Positions 9,327 through 17,809 of a DNA stretch of 64,000 nt are shown here, one piece after another (within the stretch, counting starts at the first letter, position 1; every line of letters begins with the position of its first letter). Below the pieces are notes generated by a model. The model was given only the letters and a program-made list of their open reading frames with translations, was not told where the DNA came from and did no database searches. The translations under genes were made by a program, and so were the position numbers. The DNA is taken from the NCBI RefSeq assembly GCF_003666685.1, contig NZ_RCIZ01000010.1:62001-126000 (forward strand). Reading direction: 5' to 3'. This DNA comes from Mesorhizobium sp. YM1C-6-2. Lineage in GTDB: Bacteria; Pseudomonadota; Alphaproteobacteria; Rhizobiales; Rhizobiaceae.

Positions 9327-10355
9327 GTGGTGACGATGTTGGACGTCTCCCGGGAGGCGGGGGTGTCGTCGGCGACGGTTTCCCGCGTGCTCACCGGTTC
9401 GGCCGAGGTCGATCCGAAGACGCGGATGCTCGTGCTGGCGGCGGTGGAAAAGCTGGGCTACCGCCCCAACCTCGTCGCACGGGGGCTGCGGCGGCAGGCG
9501 AGCCAGGTCATCGCCCTGATCATCACCGATATAGAGAACCCCTTCTATACAGCGGTTTGCCGGGGCGTTGAGGATTCGGCGCGGCTCGCCGGCTATTCGG
9601 TGATCCTGTGCAATGCCGACCGCGACATCGAGAAGGAGCGCGAATATCTCAGGGTCGTCGAGGACCAGAACGCGTCGGGCATCATCATCAGCCCGGCGTC
9701 GGCGCACCGCACCGACATCTCCAACCTGGTCGCGCGCGGCTTGCCCGTCATCGCTGTCGACATGGCGCTCGCCGCGGCGACCGGTTCCGTGCTGGTCGAC
9801 AACAAGGACGCCGGCGCGCTGGCAACCAACCATCTCATCGGCAAGGGCTGCACGCGGATCGCCTGCATCACCGGCCCGGCCGAGAACTCGACCGCGGCGG
9901 ACCGCGTCGAGGGCTATCGCCGGGCTATCGCGGAAGCCGGAATCCAGGAAGAGCCGAAGCTCGTCATCTATGCCAACTACCTCGAGGACGGCGGCTACAA
10001 GGCCACGCGGCGGCTGCTCGGCCTGAAGACGCGGCCGGACGGCCTGTTCGTCACCAACAACCGCATGGCCGTAGGCGCGTTGCGGGCGCTGCAGGAGATG
10101 GGCGTCAGCATCCCTGACGACATCAACATCATAGGGTTCGACGAACTGCCATGGGCGCTCGAACTCCACCCGTACCTGTCCCTCGTCCGGCAGCCGGCCT
10201 ACCGCATCGGGCAGGAGGCGGCACGGCTGCTGATCGCCTGCATCCGCAAGGAAGAGCCCGTCAAGCACGTCATCCTGGATGCCGAGCTCGTCGCGCGCGA
10301 CCGGCGCCCCCTCGCCAAGGCGCGGAAGAAGCCCGCCAAAGCCACCATTACCTGA
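9327..10355 (+). CDS. LacI-family transcriptional regulator
   Basis: 342 aa from a GTG at 9327 (a second GTG and an ATG follow within four codons), with GGAG at 9314-9317. The N-terminus MVTMLDVSREAGVSSATVSRVL is the LacI helix-turn-helix and hinge entry. The rest is a sugar-binding core (IALIITDIENPFYTAV, ASGIIISPAS, TNNRMAVGALRAL, IGFDELPWALEL). It lies downstream of the ABC/M20 operon and upstream of the barrel gene. The identical palindromes at 3674-3689 and 10404-10419 flank its module and are its likely operators. The inducer is presumably the imported compound or a product of it. Confidence 0.92.
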   Translation: MVTMLDVSREAGVSSATVSRVLTGSAEVDPKTRMLVLAAVEKLGYRPNLVARGLRRQASQVIALIITDIENPFYTAVCRGVEDSARLAGYSVILCNADRDIEKEREYLRVVEDQNASGIIISPASAHRTDISNLVARGLPVIAVDMALAAATGSVLVDNKDAGALATNHLIGKGCTRIACITGPAENSTAADRVEGYRRAIAEAGIQEEPKLVIYANYLEDGGYKATRRLLGLKTRPDGLFVTNNRMAVGALRALQEMGVSIPDDINIIGFDELPWALELHPYLSLVRQPAYRIGQEAARLLIACIRKEEPVKHVILDAELVARDRRPLAKARKKPAKATIT

Positions 10356-10371
10356 GCGTCCGCATCATCCG

Positions 10372-10419
10372 TTGACACGCGATGCAGGGTTGCTATTGCT
10401 ATCATGTAATCGATTTCAT
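10372..10419 (+). promoter_or_regulatory. Promoter and second LacI-type operator, upstream of 10434
   Basis: TTGACA at 10372-10377, then two copies of TGCTAT (10391-10396 and 10397-10402) as -10 candidates, then ATGTAATCGATTTCAT at 10404-10419. The operator is identical in all 16 bp to the one at 3674-3689 and would sit on the transcription start, a classic repression layout. Confidence 0.65.
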
Positions 10420-10433
10420 TGGATTTATCAGCA

Positions 10434-10799
10434 ATGCACAAGATGTATGTGATGTACAATCTCAAGCCAGGCGTGACGATGGAGCAGTACCGGCTCTGGT
10501 CGAAGGAGATCGACCAGCGGATCACGCCCGGCCAGCCCGGCATGATACGTTTCGAGATCTACGAAATGCTTGGCTCGGAGACCGGCGGCGAACCGTTTCT
10601 CCAGATCGTCGAGGACATCGAGGTGGAGGATTTCGACGCCTGGATGGAGACGACGAGGCAGCAAGGCATGGCCTATGTGGAATCCACGCTGCCAAGCCTG
10701 ATCGACGAATCCTCGCGGAAGATCATGTACGGCAAGCGGATCGTTGCAGACCTGCCGCACGGATCGCGCCCGCCGGTCCCCAGCCTCGGATTCAAGTAA
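10434..10799 (+). CDS. Small dimeric alpha/beta-barrel protein (EthD/ABM-like)
   Basis: 121 aa from the ATG at 10434; another ATG at 10443 is possible and neither has a clear SD. The text YVMYNLKPGVTMEQYRLW, then a phenylalanine-rich stretch and VEDFDAWMETTRQQG, has the beta-alpha-beta-beta-alpha-beta pattern of ferredoxin-like dimeric barrels (EthD, antibiotic monooxygenase, mutarotase-like). No active-site motif is evident. It is a single-gene transcript under its own LacI-type operator, so it belongs functionally to the ABC/M20 module, perhaps as an epimerase/mutarotase-like or degradative helper. The family call is by pattern only. Confidence 0.7.
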   Translation: MHKMYVMYNLKPGVTMEQYRLWSKEIDQRITPGQPGMIRFEIYEMLGSETGGEPFLQIVEDIEVEDFDAWMETTRQQGMAYVESTLPSLIDESSRKIMYGKRIVADLPHGSRPPVPSLGFK

Positions 10800-10835
10800 G
10801 CGAAAAGGGACCGCCAGGACCGCCCGTTCAAACCG

Positions 10836-12269
10836 TCAAATTGGCTTCGGGCGGCGGTCCTGCCAGCGGATTTCATGCTCAAGCTGTTGCGCGAGCTGCA
10901 GCAAGGTCGCTTCGTCGCCGTGGCGGCCGACGAGCTGGAGCCCGACCGGCACCGTGTCGTTCGTCAGCGCGACCGGCACCGACATTGCCGGCAGGCCGGA
11001 AAGGTTGAAGCAGAACATGTAGCCGGCGTCGGACCATCGATCCAAGTAGCGGTCGAGGTCCGTCTCCTCCATCGACCAATAGCCGACAGGCCTGGGTTTC
11101 TGGGTTAATGTCGGGGTGATGAAGACATCATAGCCGGCAATGTCGTTGGCGATTTGATGGCTGGCCAGCCGGATGGCGGCGATGCCCCGCGAATAGTCGC
11201 GGGCCGAAAGCGCGCGGCCTTTCTCGATCAGCGCCCCGTTCACCGGAGCCAGCTCGTCCTCGCGTACGGGACGTCCGAACAGCACCGCGAGCCGGTCGAA
11301 GTCCGTCGCCATTTCGACCGCGTTTATGGTGTTGTACTGCGCCCAGGCCGCATTGAGATCCGCGCCAAGGTCATGTTCTTCCACGTCATGGCCGAGCGAT
11401 TGCAGGCGCTTCAGCGTCGCCTGCATGGCCGCGGCGACGTCGGGATCGAATTGGTCGTTCCACGCCGGCTTCATCGTATAGCCGATGCGCAGGCGTGCGG
11501 GCGCCTGGGCGCTCAGTTCTAGCCAGGATTCTTTCGGCCGCGACGCGACATAGGCGTCGCCCGGCAGCGTGCCCGCGACTGCATCGAGATAAGCGGCCGT
11601 GTCGCGAACGGTGCGCGTCACGCAGAAGGTCGAGACGCTGCCCATCCAGACATCGGGAACCTGTGGGCCGTAGGTGATCCTGCCGCGCGACGGCTTCAGG
11701 CCGACAAGGCCGCAGCACGAGGCAGGCACGCGGATGGAGCCGCCCCCGTCGGACGCCTCGGCCAGCGGAACCATGCGCGAGGCGACGGCCGCCGCCGCCC
11801 CGCCGCTCGAACCGCCCGGCGTCACGGCCGCATTCCAGGGATTTCGCGCCGGGCCATAGAGCCTCGGTTCGGTCGCGATGCACCAGCCGCCTTCGGGCGT
11901 GTTGGTCCGCCCGAGAAGCAGGAAGCCTGCGTCCTTGATCTTGCGGACCATCTCCGTGTCGTAGTCGCAGACATAGTCCTTCATGTAGGAGAAGCCGTTG
12001 GTCAGCGGCGTTCCCTCCCACATCGAACCGATGTTCTTGAGCAGGAATGGCACGCCTGCAAAAGCACCGCCCGTGGGACTTTTCGCGGCAGCCCGACCGA
12101 TCTCGTAGGTCTTGATCACCACCGCGTTGAGGTCGCCGTTGCGCTCCTCTATCGCCGTGATCGCGGCCTCCACCAGTTCCGCCGCGGTCACGTCTCCGGC
12201 GCGGACGTGAGCCGCAAGCTGGAGGGCGTCGCTCTCTTCGTAGAGCGATTTCAGGTCGGACGTCACCAT
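10836..12269 (-). CDS. Amidase signature family hydrolase
   Basis: 477 aa from the ATG at 12269 (upstream AAAGGAG); the longer open frame overlaps the BtpA-like gene and is not used. The Ser-cisSer-Lys triad is visible: Lys in GVPFLLKNIG, the two serines in TPGGSSGGAAAAVASRM and ASDGGGSIRVPASCCGLVGLKPS. These enzymes hydrolyse carboxamides, some aryl amides and carbamoyl groups in the cytoplasm. It is the last gene of a seven-gene minus-strand operon headed by a sugar-type ABC importer, 17 bp behind the BtpA-family gene. It presumably removes an amide nitrogen from an intermediate of the pathway. Confidence 0.9.
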   Translation of the reverse strand: MVTSDLKSLYEESDALQLAAHVRAGDVTAAELVEAAITAIEERNGDLNAVVIKTYEIGRAAAKSPTGGAFAGVPFLLKNIGSMWEGTPLTNGFSYMKDYVCDYDTEMVRKIKDAGFLLLGRTNTPEGGWCIATEPRLYGPARNPWNAAVTPGGSSGGAAAAVASRMVPLAEASDGGGSIRVPASCCGLVGLKPSRGRITYGPQVPDVWMGSVSTFCVTRTVRDTAAYLDAVAGTLPGDAYVASRPKESWLELSAQAPARLRIGYTMKPAWNDQFDPDVAAAMQATLKRLQSLGHDVEEHDLGADLNAAWAQYNTINAVEMATDFDRLAVLFGRPVREDELAPVNGALIEKGRALSARDYSRGIAAIRLASHQIANDIAGYDVFITPTLTQKPRPVGYWSMEETDLDRYLDRWSDAGYMFCFNLSGLPAMSVPVALTNDTVPVGLQLVGRHGDEATLLQLAQQLEHEIRWQDRRPKPI

Positions 12270-12286
12270 CGAGCGGCTTGCTCCTT

Positions 12287-13129
12287 TCAGCGGCTTTCGC
12301 GCAGCGGCTTCACAGCCTCCACGAGCGCCTTGACCCTTTCGAGCTCGACCGGGTTCCACCACACGCCACCCTCTTTGAGGCTTGAGCCGACGATGGCGCC
12401 GTCGAGCAACGGCAGCACCCTCGGCGCGTTGGCGGGAGTGATGCCGCTGCCGGCGATGACGGGCAGGCGGGTTCCCTCGCGGATCGAAGAGATCTCACGC
12501 TCGGGTACTTCATCGCCCGTCCGGTTGCCCGTGGCAATCGCAACATCGGCGTCATAGAACTCGACATCGCTGGCCTGCTCGCTGACCGGCCTGTCGGCGA
12601 CGATCGCATGCGACCCATGCTTGACGTGCACGTCGGCGAAGATGGCTACATCAGTGGCGTCGATCTGCTTGCGAAAGCGCAAGGCGCGCGCGCTTTCGCC
12701 TTCGACCAGCCCCTCATTCGCGATGTAGGCGTTCACCCACTGATTGACGCGGATGAAACGCGCGCCGCCCGCCTTGGCGATGGCGAGCGCGCCGATCGCC
12801 GCGTTGGCGAGCAGGTTTACGCCTATCGGTACGCCTGCCGCATCGACGATGCGCGCGGTGATCGCCGACATGGCGGCAATGATCTCGGGTCCGATCTCGT
12901 CCGGTTTCAGGAACGGGATGTCGCCGTGGTTCTCGATGATGATGCCGTCCACGCCGCCCTTTTCGAAAGCCTCCGCATCGCGAAGCGCCTGATCCACGAT
13001 GGACGCCATGCTCTCGCCGCGATAGCGCGGCGTTCCCGGAAGAGGCGGCAGATGGATATCGCCGATCAGCGGTATCTTGGTTTCGAAGATCGTGTCGAGC
13101 GCCGAGGGGCGGCTGCCGGAAATCTGCAT
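12287..13129 (-). CDS. BtpA/SgcQ-family protein (TIM-barrel, function unknown)
   Basis: 280 aa from the ATG at 13129; a TTG at 13153, overlapping the kinase stop, is an alternative. Family marks: IGDIHLPPLPGTPRY near the N-terminus, EKGGVDGIIIENHGD, GVNLLANAA, FIRVNQWVNA, FADVHVKHGSHA and VIAGSGITPANA. BtpA was named for a role in photosystem I stability in cyanobacteria, while SgcQ-type homologues sit in sugar operons, so the family is thought to act as a TIM-barrel enzyme on sugars or nucleoside-like compounds. Between a PfkB kinase and an amidase in an ABC-importer operon, an aldolase-, lyase- or glycosidase-like step is plausible but unproven. Confidence 0.85.
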   Translation of the reverse strand: MQISGSRPSALDTIFETKIPLIGDIHLPPLPGTPRYRGESMASIVDQALRDAEAFEKGGVDGIIIENHGDIPFLKPDEIGPEIIAAMSAITARIVDAAGVPIGVNLLANAAIGALAIAKAGGARFIRVNQWVNAYIANEGLVEGESARALRFRKQIDATDVAIFADVHVKHGSHAIVADRPVSEQASDVEFYDADVAIATGNRTGDEVPEREISSIREGTRLPVIAGSGITPANAPRVLPLLDGAIVGSSLKEGGVWWNPVELERVKALVEAVKPLRESR

Positions 13130-13149
13130 TCTTTTCTGTCCAGTTTGCT

Positions 13150-14076
13150 TCAATAGGAAATCGCCCGCGTTCCCGCTCTCACATGATCCAGCCTTGCTTT
13201 GCGCTGGTCATCGGTCGGAATGCAGGTCTCGAGGGCGCCGTAGGTTTCCACCACGTAGGATGCCGAGACGGTTCCCATGGCGGCGGCGGTGACGGGGCTT
13301 TCTCCGGCGACAAGTCCTGCGACGAAACCACCGCAAAAGCCGTCGCCCGCGCCAGTGGTGTCGATGACGGTGGCGGGAAACGCAGGAACGTGCGTCAGAA
13401 CGCCGGTGGCGGCTTCGCAGACCAGCGCGCCGCGCTCGCCGAGCTTGGCGACCATATGGCAGCGATGCCGCACGGCGTTCTCCTTCAGCCAGCCTTCAAT
13501 GGAGTTTGGCCGCCAGATTCGGGCGATCTCCATCTCGCTCGGCAGGAATGCCGTCAGGTGTTCCAGGAAGTCGAGGTCGCGGTAAAGCGAGGCGTTGACG
13601 AAGCCGTCCGCCAGGATGTCCATCGTCACGATCGGCTTCTGCGGGAAGGCGGCTATCTGGCGTGCGTTCGCAACGCCGCTTTCGGGGCCCTGCGGAGCAA
13701 GATGGAATCCCTTCGCTTCCGCATTCGGACCCCGGACCGGCCCGCGTTCCGTGTCGAGGCCAAGCGCGTTCGACGAGGACAGTTTCGGGACCTGCTGCTT
13801 GTGGATTTCGCTTTCGTGAAGCAGCCAGAGCTCGAGCCCGTTGCCTTCGGAGCGCACGATGCTGGTCGCATCTATCCCGCGCGCCTCGATCTGGCTCAGC
13901 GTTTCCTCATAGTACGGTCGCCCGGCGACCGAGTGGATCCCGACTTTCGGGTTCCACATATGCGCGCCGACCGCCGAATAGAGCGCGCCGCCGCCGCGAG
14001 AGCCGAGCTTGCACGTGCCGTTGGTGAGGACGATGTCGTCGATCGTCAGCCAGCCGATCGTGGTGATTTCAATCAC
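13150..14076 (-). CDS. PfkB-family carbohydrate/nucleoside kinase
   Basis: 308 aa; GTG start at 14076 overlapping the upstream stop (GTGA). PfkB features: an N-terminal GWLTIDDIV strand with glycine-rich SRGGGALYSAVGAHMW, and the C-terminal signature VIDTTGAGDGFCGGFVAG with the catalytic Asp in GAGDG. PfkB kinases phosphorylate ribose, fructose, adenosine and related sugars. It is fifth in the operon, after the importer and a metallohydrolase and before the BtpA-family gene. This order suggests import, trimming, phosphorylation, then BtpA-type chemistry. Confidence 0.92.
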   Translation of the reverse strand: MIEITTIGWLTIDDIVLTNGTCKLGSRGGGALYSAVGAHMWNPKVGIHSVAGRPYYEETLSQIEARGIDATSIVRSEGNGLELWLLHESEIHKQQVPKLSSSNALGLDTERGPVRGPNAEAKGFHLAPQGPESGVANARQIAAFPQKPIVTMDILADGFVNASLYRDLDFLEHLTAFLPSEMEIARIWRPNSIEGWLKENAVRHRCHMVAKLGERGALVCEAATGVLTHVPAFPATVIDTTGAGDGFCGGFVAGLVAGESPVTAAAMGTVSASYVVETYGALETCIPTDDQRKARLDHVRAGTRAISY

Positions 14077-15278
14077 TGGCCGCTCCCCGGTTGGTCGGAC
14101 ATGGCGCGGATGATGGGACGCAGCAGGGCCGTGTAGACCAGCGCCTTGGACAGATTGACGATGTCTTCAAGATTGGCCTTCGGCAGGCCCGCGTCGAAAT
14201 GGCGGTCCAGGCCGGGAAAGCCGAGAAGAAGAATGTTCGGCGTCTTCAGCATCACGCTGATGTCGTCGCTGCGGGATGTGTAGCTGTTCTGCGGCTCCTG
14301 CACCTTCACGCCGCACTTGTCGATCAGGCGAACCAGGTGGCGGGCGAGGCCGAGAAGGTGAGGGGGCGTCACCGCGCCCCTGCCCAGGCTCGAGAATTCG
14401 CTGAGGACGGCGCCTTTCCCGAGCCGCACGGTATTGTCCTTCGCATCGACAGGGCGGGCGTCGTCGCCCGATTGCTGCATGTCGGCGATCATGGCGAGGT
14501 CGGGAGGCGGCAGGCGGTCGATGATGCGCGAGCCGCCCCTGCCGATGACCTGGTTGCCCGAACCCTGCGGTCCCTCCTCCTCGTCCGGGAAGGCGAGCAT
14601 GGCGTCGAAGCCGGCATCGGCGAGAACGGGAGCTGCGACAGCCAGCGCCGCGACGCCTCCCGCATTGTCGAAATGGCCGGTCCAGTGTCCGTCGGCGCCC
14701 GGCGCGCTGGAGGTGACGGGCACGACGCGGTCGCCGCTGCGCAGCCTGAACGACGGATTGGTCGGCCGGAAATAGGGCCGGCCGGCCTCGGACTCGAGGA
14801 AGCCGTCAGCGGCTACCATATAGCGGGCGCTCTGAAGGTCGAAGCGATAGCAGAGCGCGTCGCGCCGGCCCTCCTGGGTCAAATGATAGCAGAAGGGTAT
14901 CAGCGGCTGCCGCTCGCCGTCCGCTGGGCCGGCAAGATAGCTGATCGTGTCGAGATGGGCGAAATACCAGATCGGCTTCGCGCCGGCATCCGCGCCCGTC
15001 AGGATGACGGTGCTGCCGGTGTTCGCATAGTTGGCGTCCAGCGCGAGCCGGCTGCCCAGCGCCTTGTCGGCTTCGAGAAGTTCCCGCAACACGGGCGCGC
15101 GCATGGCGCTCGCGGCCGTCGAGGGTGCTGGCGTGTCGGCGATCGCCTTGAGATAGCGGGCCATCCGCTCGCCGGTGATGTATGCGTCGACGATTGGCCG
15201 AAGCCTTTCGACATCGGCATCGAGCTTCGACAGCAGGTCAGCCAGCGGAAGCGGAGAAGTCGCCGGTGTGTCCAGCAT
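14073..15278 (-). CDS. Putative di-metal hydrolase of the M20/M28/M42 clan
   Basis: 401 aa. Metal-site pattern: WYFAHLDTISY (His, Asp), GHFDNAGGVAAL (bridging Asp), AFPDEEEGPQGSGN (catalytic and ligand Glu), MIADMQ (Asp) and LDRHFDAG (C-terminal His). This order is shared by M20, M28 and M42 aminopeptidases and aminoacylases. An insert with long polar stretches between the HLDT and HFDN motifs is unusual. No signal peptide is present. The gene lies 2 bp behind the ABC permease and overlaps the kinase by 4 bp, so it likely cleaves an amide bond in the imported compound. The subfamily is not certain. Confidence 0.7.
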   Translation of the reverse strand: MLDTPATSPLPLADLLSKLDADVERLRPIVDAYITGERMARYLKAIADTPAPSTAASAMRAPVLRELLEADKALGSRLALDANYANTGSTVILTGADAGAKPIWYFAHLDTISYLAGPADGERQPLIPFCYHLTQEGRRDALCYRFDLQSARYMVAADGFLESEAGRPYFRPTNPSFRLRSGDRVVPVTSSAPGADGHWTGHFDNAGGVAALAVAAPVLADAGFDAMLAFPDEEEGPQGSGNQVIGRGGSRIIDRLPPPDLAMIADMQQSGDDARPVDAKDNTVRLGKGAVLSEFSSLGRGAVTPPHLLGLARHLVRLIDKCGVKVQEPQNSYTSRSDDISVMLKTPNILLLGFPGLDRHFDAGLPKANLEDIVNLSKALVYTALLRPIIRAMSDQPGSGQ

Positions 15279-15280
15279 GC

Positions 15281-16234
15281 TCAGGCTCTGTCGGTTCGGG
15301 ACATGACGTAGACGGCGACGACGATCAGCGCGCCCTTGAAGAGCTGCTGCACATAGGGATCGACGCCGGTCAGGTTGAGGATGTTCGCCAGCACGCCGAT
15401 GATGAGCGTGCCGATGAAGGTGCCCGCGACGGTGCCCTTGCCGCCGAAGAGGGAGGTGCCGCCGACGACCACTGCCGCGATCGCGTCGAGTTCATAGCCC
15501 TGTCCGGCGATCGGCGTTCCGATGCTGAGCTGCGATGCGTAGACAAGACCGGCAAGGCCCGAGACCAGCCCGGAGATCACGTAGACGATGACCTTGTAGA
15601 GGTTGACGGGAACGCCGGACAGGCGCGCCGCCTCCTCGTTGGAGCCGATGCCGTAGACGCTGCGGCCGAAGGGAGTGAGCGACAGGATGACCGCGCTGAC
15701 GGCGACCACCGCAAGCAGGATCAGCGACGGGATCGGGATGCCGGCTATGTAGCCGTTGCCGAGGCTGTAGAAGTTCTCGTTGAGGATCGGGATCGGGGTG
15801 CCGCCCGTGTAGATGAAGGCAAGGCCTCGGGCGAAGGACAGCATGCCGAGCGTCATGATGAATGGCGGGATGCGCGCGAAGGCGACGCCGATGCCGTTGA
15901 CCAGGCCCGCCAGCATGGCTGCGCCGAGCCCGAGCGGGATGGCGACCGCCATGCTGTAGTTCTCAAGCAGGCCGGCATAGAGCACGACCGAGATGCCGAG
16001 CAGCGAGCCGACCGAGAGGTCTATGCCCTTGGTCAGGATCACGAAGGTCATGCCGATCGCCAGGATGCCGACGATCGCCACCTGCCGCAGGATGTTCAGC
16101 AGGTTGGGAACCGACAGGAAGCGGTCGGACAGCATGGATGCGGCGATGATCAGCAGGATGAGCGCGGCGAAGACGCCGACGCGCCGCCAGATCCTGGCGA
16201 AGGACGCCACGTTCGAGGAAAAAGCAGTCGTCAT
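15281..16234 (-). CDS. Sugar ABC transporter permease (RbsC type)
   Basis: 317 aa inner-membrane protein of the BPD_transp_2 family. Typical stretches are TKGIDLSVGSLLGISVV, PPFIMTLGMLSFARGLAF, YGIGSNEEAARLSGVPV and SLFGGKGTVAGTFIGTLI. It is 21 bp behind the ATPase gene and 2 bp before the metallohydrolase. It pairs with the ATPase at 16256-17755 and the binding protein at 17810-18913. Confidence 0.95.
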   Translation of the reverse strand: MTTAFSSNVASFARIWRRVGVFAALILLIIAASMLSDRFLSVPNLLNILRQVAIVGILAIGMTFVILTKGIDLSVGSLLGISVVLYAGLLENYSMAVAIPLGLGAAMLAGLVNGIGVAFARIPPFIMTLGMLSFARGLAFIYTGGTPIPILNENFYSLGNGYIAGIPIPSLILLAVVAVSAVILSLTPFGRSVYGIGSNEEAARLSGVPVNLYKVIVYVISGLVSGLAGLVYASQLSIGTPIAGQGYELDAIAAVVVGGTSLFGGKGTVAGTFIGTLIIGVLANILNLTGVDPYVQQLFKGALIVVAVYVMSRTDRA

Positions 16235-16255
16235 CGAATACCGTCCGCTCGTTGT

Positions 16256-17755
16256 TCAACCCGCAAGGGCGGCTGCATGCATGATGGTGGATTCACTTGC
16301 TTCGTCGCGGCTGAGCGTGGTCGCAATGCGTCCGCGCCGCAGCACCACGACCTTGTCGGACAGGCGGAGGATCTCCTCCAGTTCCGACGAGATCAGGATC
16401 ACGCAGATCCCCTTGGAGACCAGCTCCTCCATGATCGCGTAGATCTCGCTCTTGGCGCCGATGTCGACGCCGCGTGTGGGTTCGTCGAAGATCAGTATCC
16501 GGGGATCGATGGCAAGAGCGCGGCCGATCAGGACCTTCTGCTGATTGCCCCCGCTGAGGGTGCGGATCTCGACGTTCATTCCGGCCAGGCGGATGTCGAG
16601 CTTGCGGATCATCTCGCCGACATAGGCGCGTTCCTTGCCCAGTCGGAGGAAGCCGAAGCGCCGGAAGCGTGAGAGTTTCGATATCGTCGCGTTTTCCCTG
16701 ACCGGGCGATTTGGAAGCAGTCCGAGCGCCTTGCGGTCCTCGCTGACGTACGCCATCGCCAGCCGTGTCGCAGCCTTGGGATTGCGCAGCCGCACCTTGC
16801 GTCCAAAGATGCGGATTTCTCCCGAACTGGGCTGCGTGACGCCACAGATCGCCTGCGCGACTTCCGTCCGGCCGGCGCCGACAAGCCCGGCCAGGCCGAC
16901 GATCTCGCCCTTGTGGGCGGTGAAGGTGATGTCCTCGAAGACACCAGGCAGCGTCAGGCCCTTCACTTCCAGCGCGGGCTCGCCGATCTTGCGCATGCCC
17001 GCCGAGAACTCCGGAAAGTCGCGGCCGATCATCTTGGACACGAGCCAGTTCTGGTCGATGTCCGCCACCGCGCTGACGCCGGTGAGTTTCCCGTCGCGAA
17101 GCACCGTCACCGTGTCCGCGATCCGGAATATCTCCTCGAGGTGATGGGATATGAAGATGATCCCCAGCCCTTCCGCCTTCAGCTTGGCGATGAGGTCGAA
17201 GAGCGTGTCGACCATGGATTCGTCGAGCACTGCCGTCGGCTCGTCGAGGATCAGCACCTTGGCGTTGAAGGAGATCGCCTTGGCGATCTCGATCATCTGC
17301 TGCTGTGCGATGGACAGGTCGACGGCAAGCGTCTGCGGGTCGATGTCGATGTTGAGGCGTTGAAGCAGGCTGCGCGTTTCGCTGCGCATCCTGCGTCGAT
17401 CGACGAAGCCGAGCCGCGTGCGCGGGAAATGTCCGAGGAAGATGTTTTCGGCCACCGAGAGGTGAGGGGCGAGCGACAGCTCCTGGTGGATGACCACGAT
17501 GCCGCGGCCGATCGCGTCGGCGGGCGAGCGAAGGACCGTATCCTGTCCGTCGAGCAAAAGCTTGCCGGCCTCAGGGCGATGCACGCCGCCGAGCGTCTTG
17601 ATGAGCGTCGATTTCCCGGCTCCGTTCTCGCCGACGATCGCGTGCACTTCGCCGGCATGAAGCGTCAAATCGACGTCCTTGAGCACCACGTTGCGGTCGA
17701 AGGCCTTGGTCAAGCCTTGCGCCTCGAGCAGCAGCCTGTCGCGGTCGAACGGCAT
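16256..17755 (-). CDS. Sugar ABC transporter ATPase, two ABC domains (RbsA/MglA type)
   Basis: 499 aa, ATG at 17755 behind GGGAGGAG. Domain 1 has Walker A GENGAGKST, a weak signature LSIAQQQMIEIAKA and Walker B VLILDEPTAVLDES. Domain 2 has the degenerate GLVGAGRTE, the full LSGGNQQKVLIGRAL signature and ILIFDEPTRGVDIGAK. The leader between the binding-protein gene and this one carries a very strong hairpin. It energises the same importer as the neighbouring permease. Confidence 0.95.
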   Translation of the reverse strand: MPFDRDRLLLEAQGLTKAFDRNVVLKDVDLTLHAGEVHAIVGENGAGKSTLIKTLGGVHRPEAGKLLLDGQDTVLRSPADAIGRGIVVIHQELSLAPHLSVAENIFLGHFPRTRLGFVDRRRMRSETRSLLQRLNIDIDPQTLAVDLSIAQQQMIEIAKAISFNAKVLILDEPTAVLDESMVDTLFDLIAKLKAEGLGIIFISHHLEEIFRIADTVTVLRDGKLTGVSAVADIDQNWLVSKMIGRDFPEFSAGMRKIGEPALEVKGLTLPGVFEDITFTAHKGEIVGLAGLVGAGRTEVAQAICGVTQPSSGEIRIFGRKVRLRNPKAATRLAMAYVSEDRKALGLLPNRPVRENATISKLSRFRRFGFLRLGKERAYVGEMIRKLDIRLAGMNVEIRTLSGGNQQKVLIGRALAIDPRILIFDEPTRGVDIGAKSEIYAIMEELVSKGICVILISSELEEILRLSDKVVVLRRGRIATTLSRDEASESTIMHAAALAG

Positions 17756-17775
17756 GAGCTCCTCCCTGGAAAGGG

Positions 17776-17805
17776 AGATGCCTGCCCGATCGGGCAGGCA
17801 TCTCG
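17776..17805. repeat. Perfect 30-bp palindrome between binding-protein and ATPase genes
   Basis: Two 15-bp arms (17776-17790 and 17791-17805) are exact reverse complements, GC-rich, and fill the 54-bp space between the binding-protein stop (17810) and the SD of the ATPase gene. As RNA it forms a very stable hairpin. Such intercistronic hairpins typically stabilise the upstream message or attenuate the downstream one, giving more binding protein than membrane parts. Confidence 0.75.
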
Positions 17806-17809
17806 ATGC

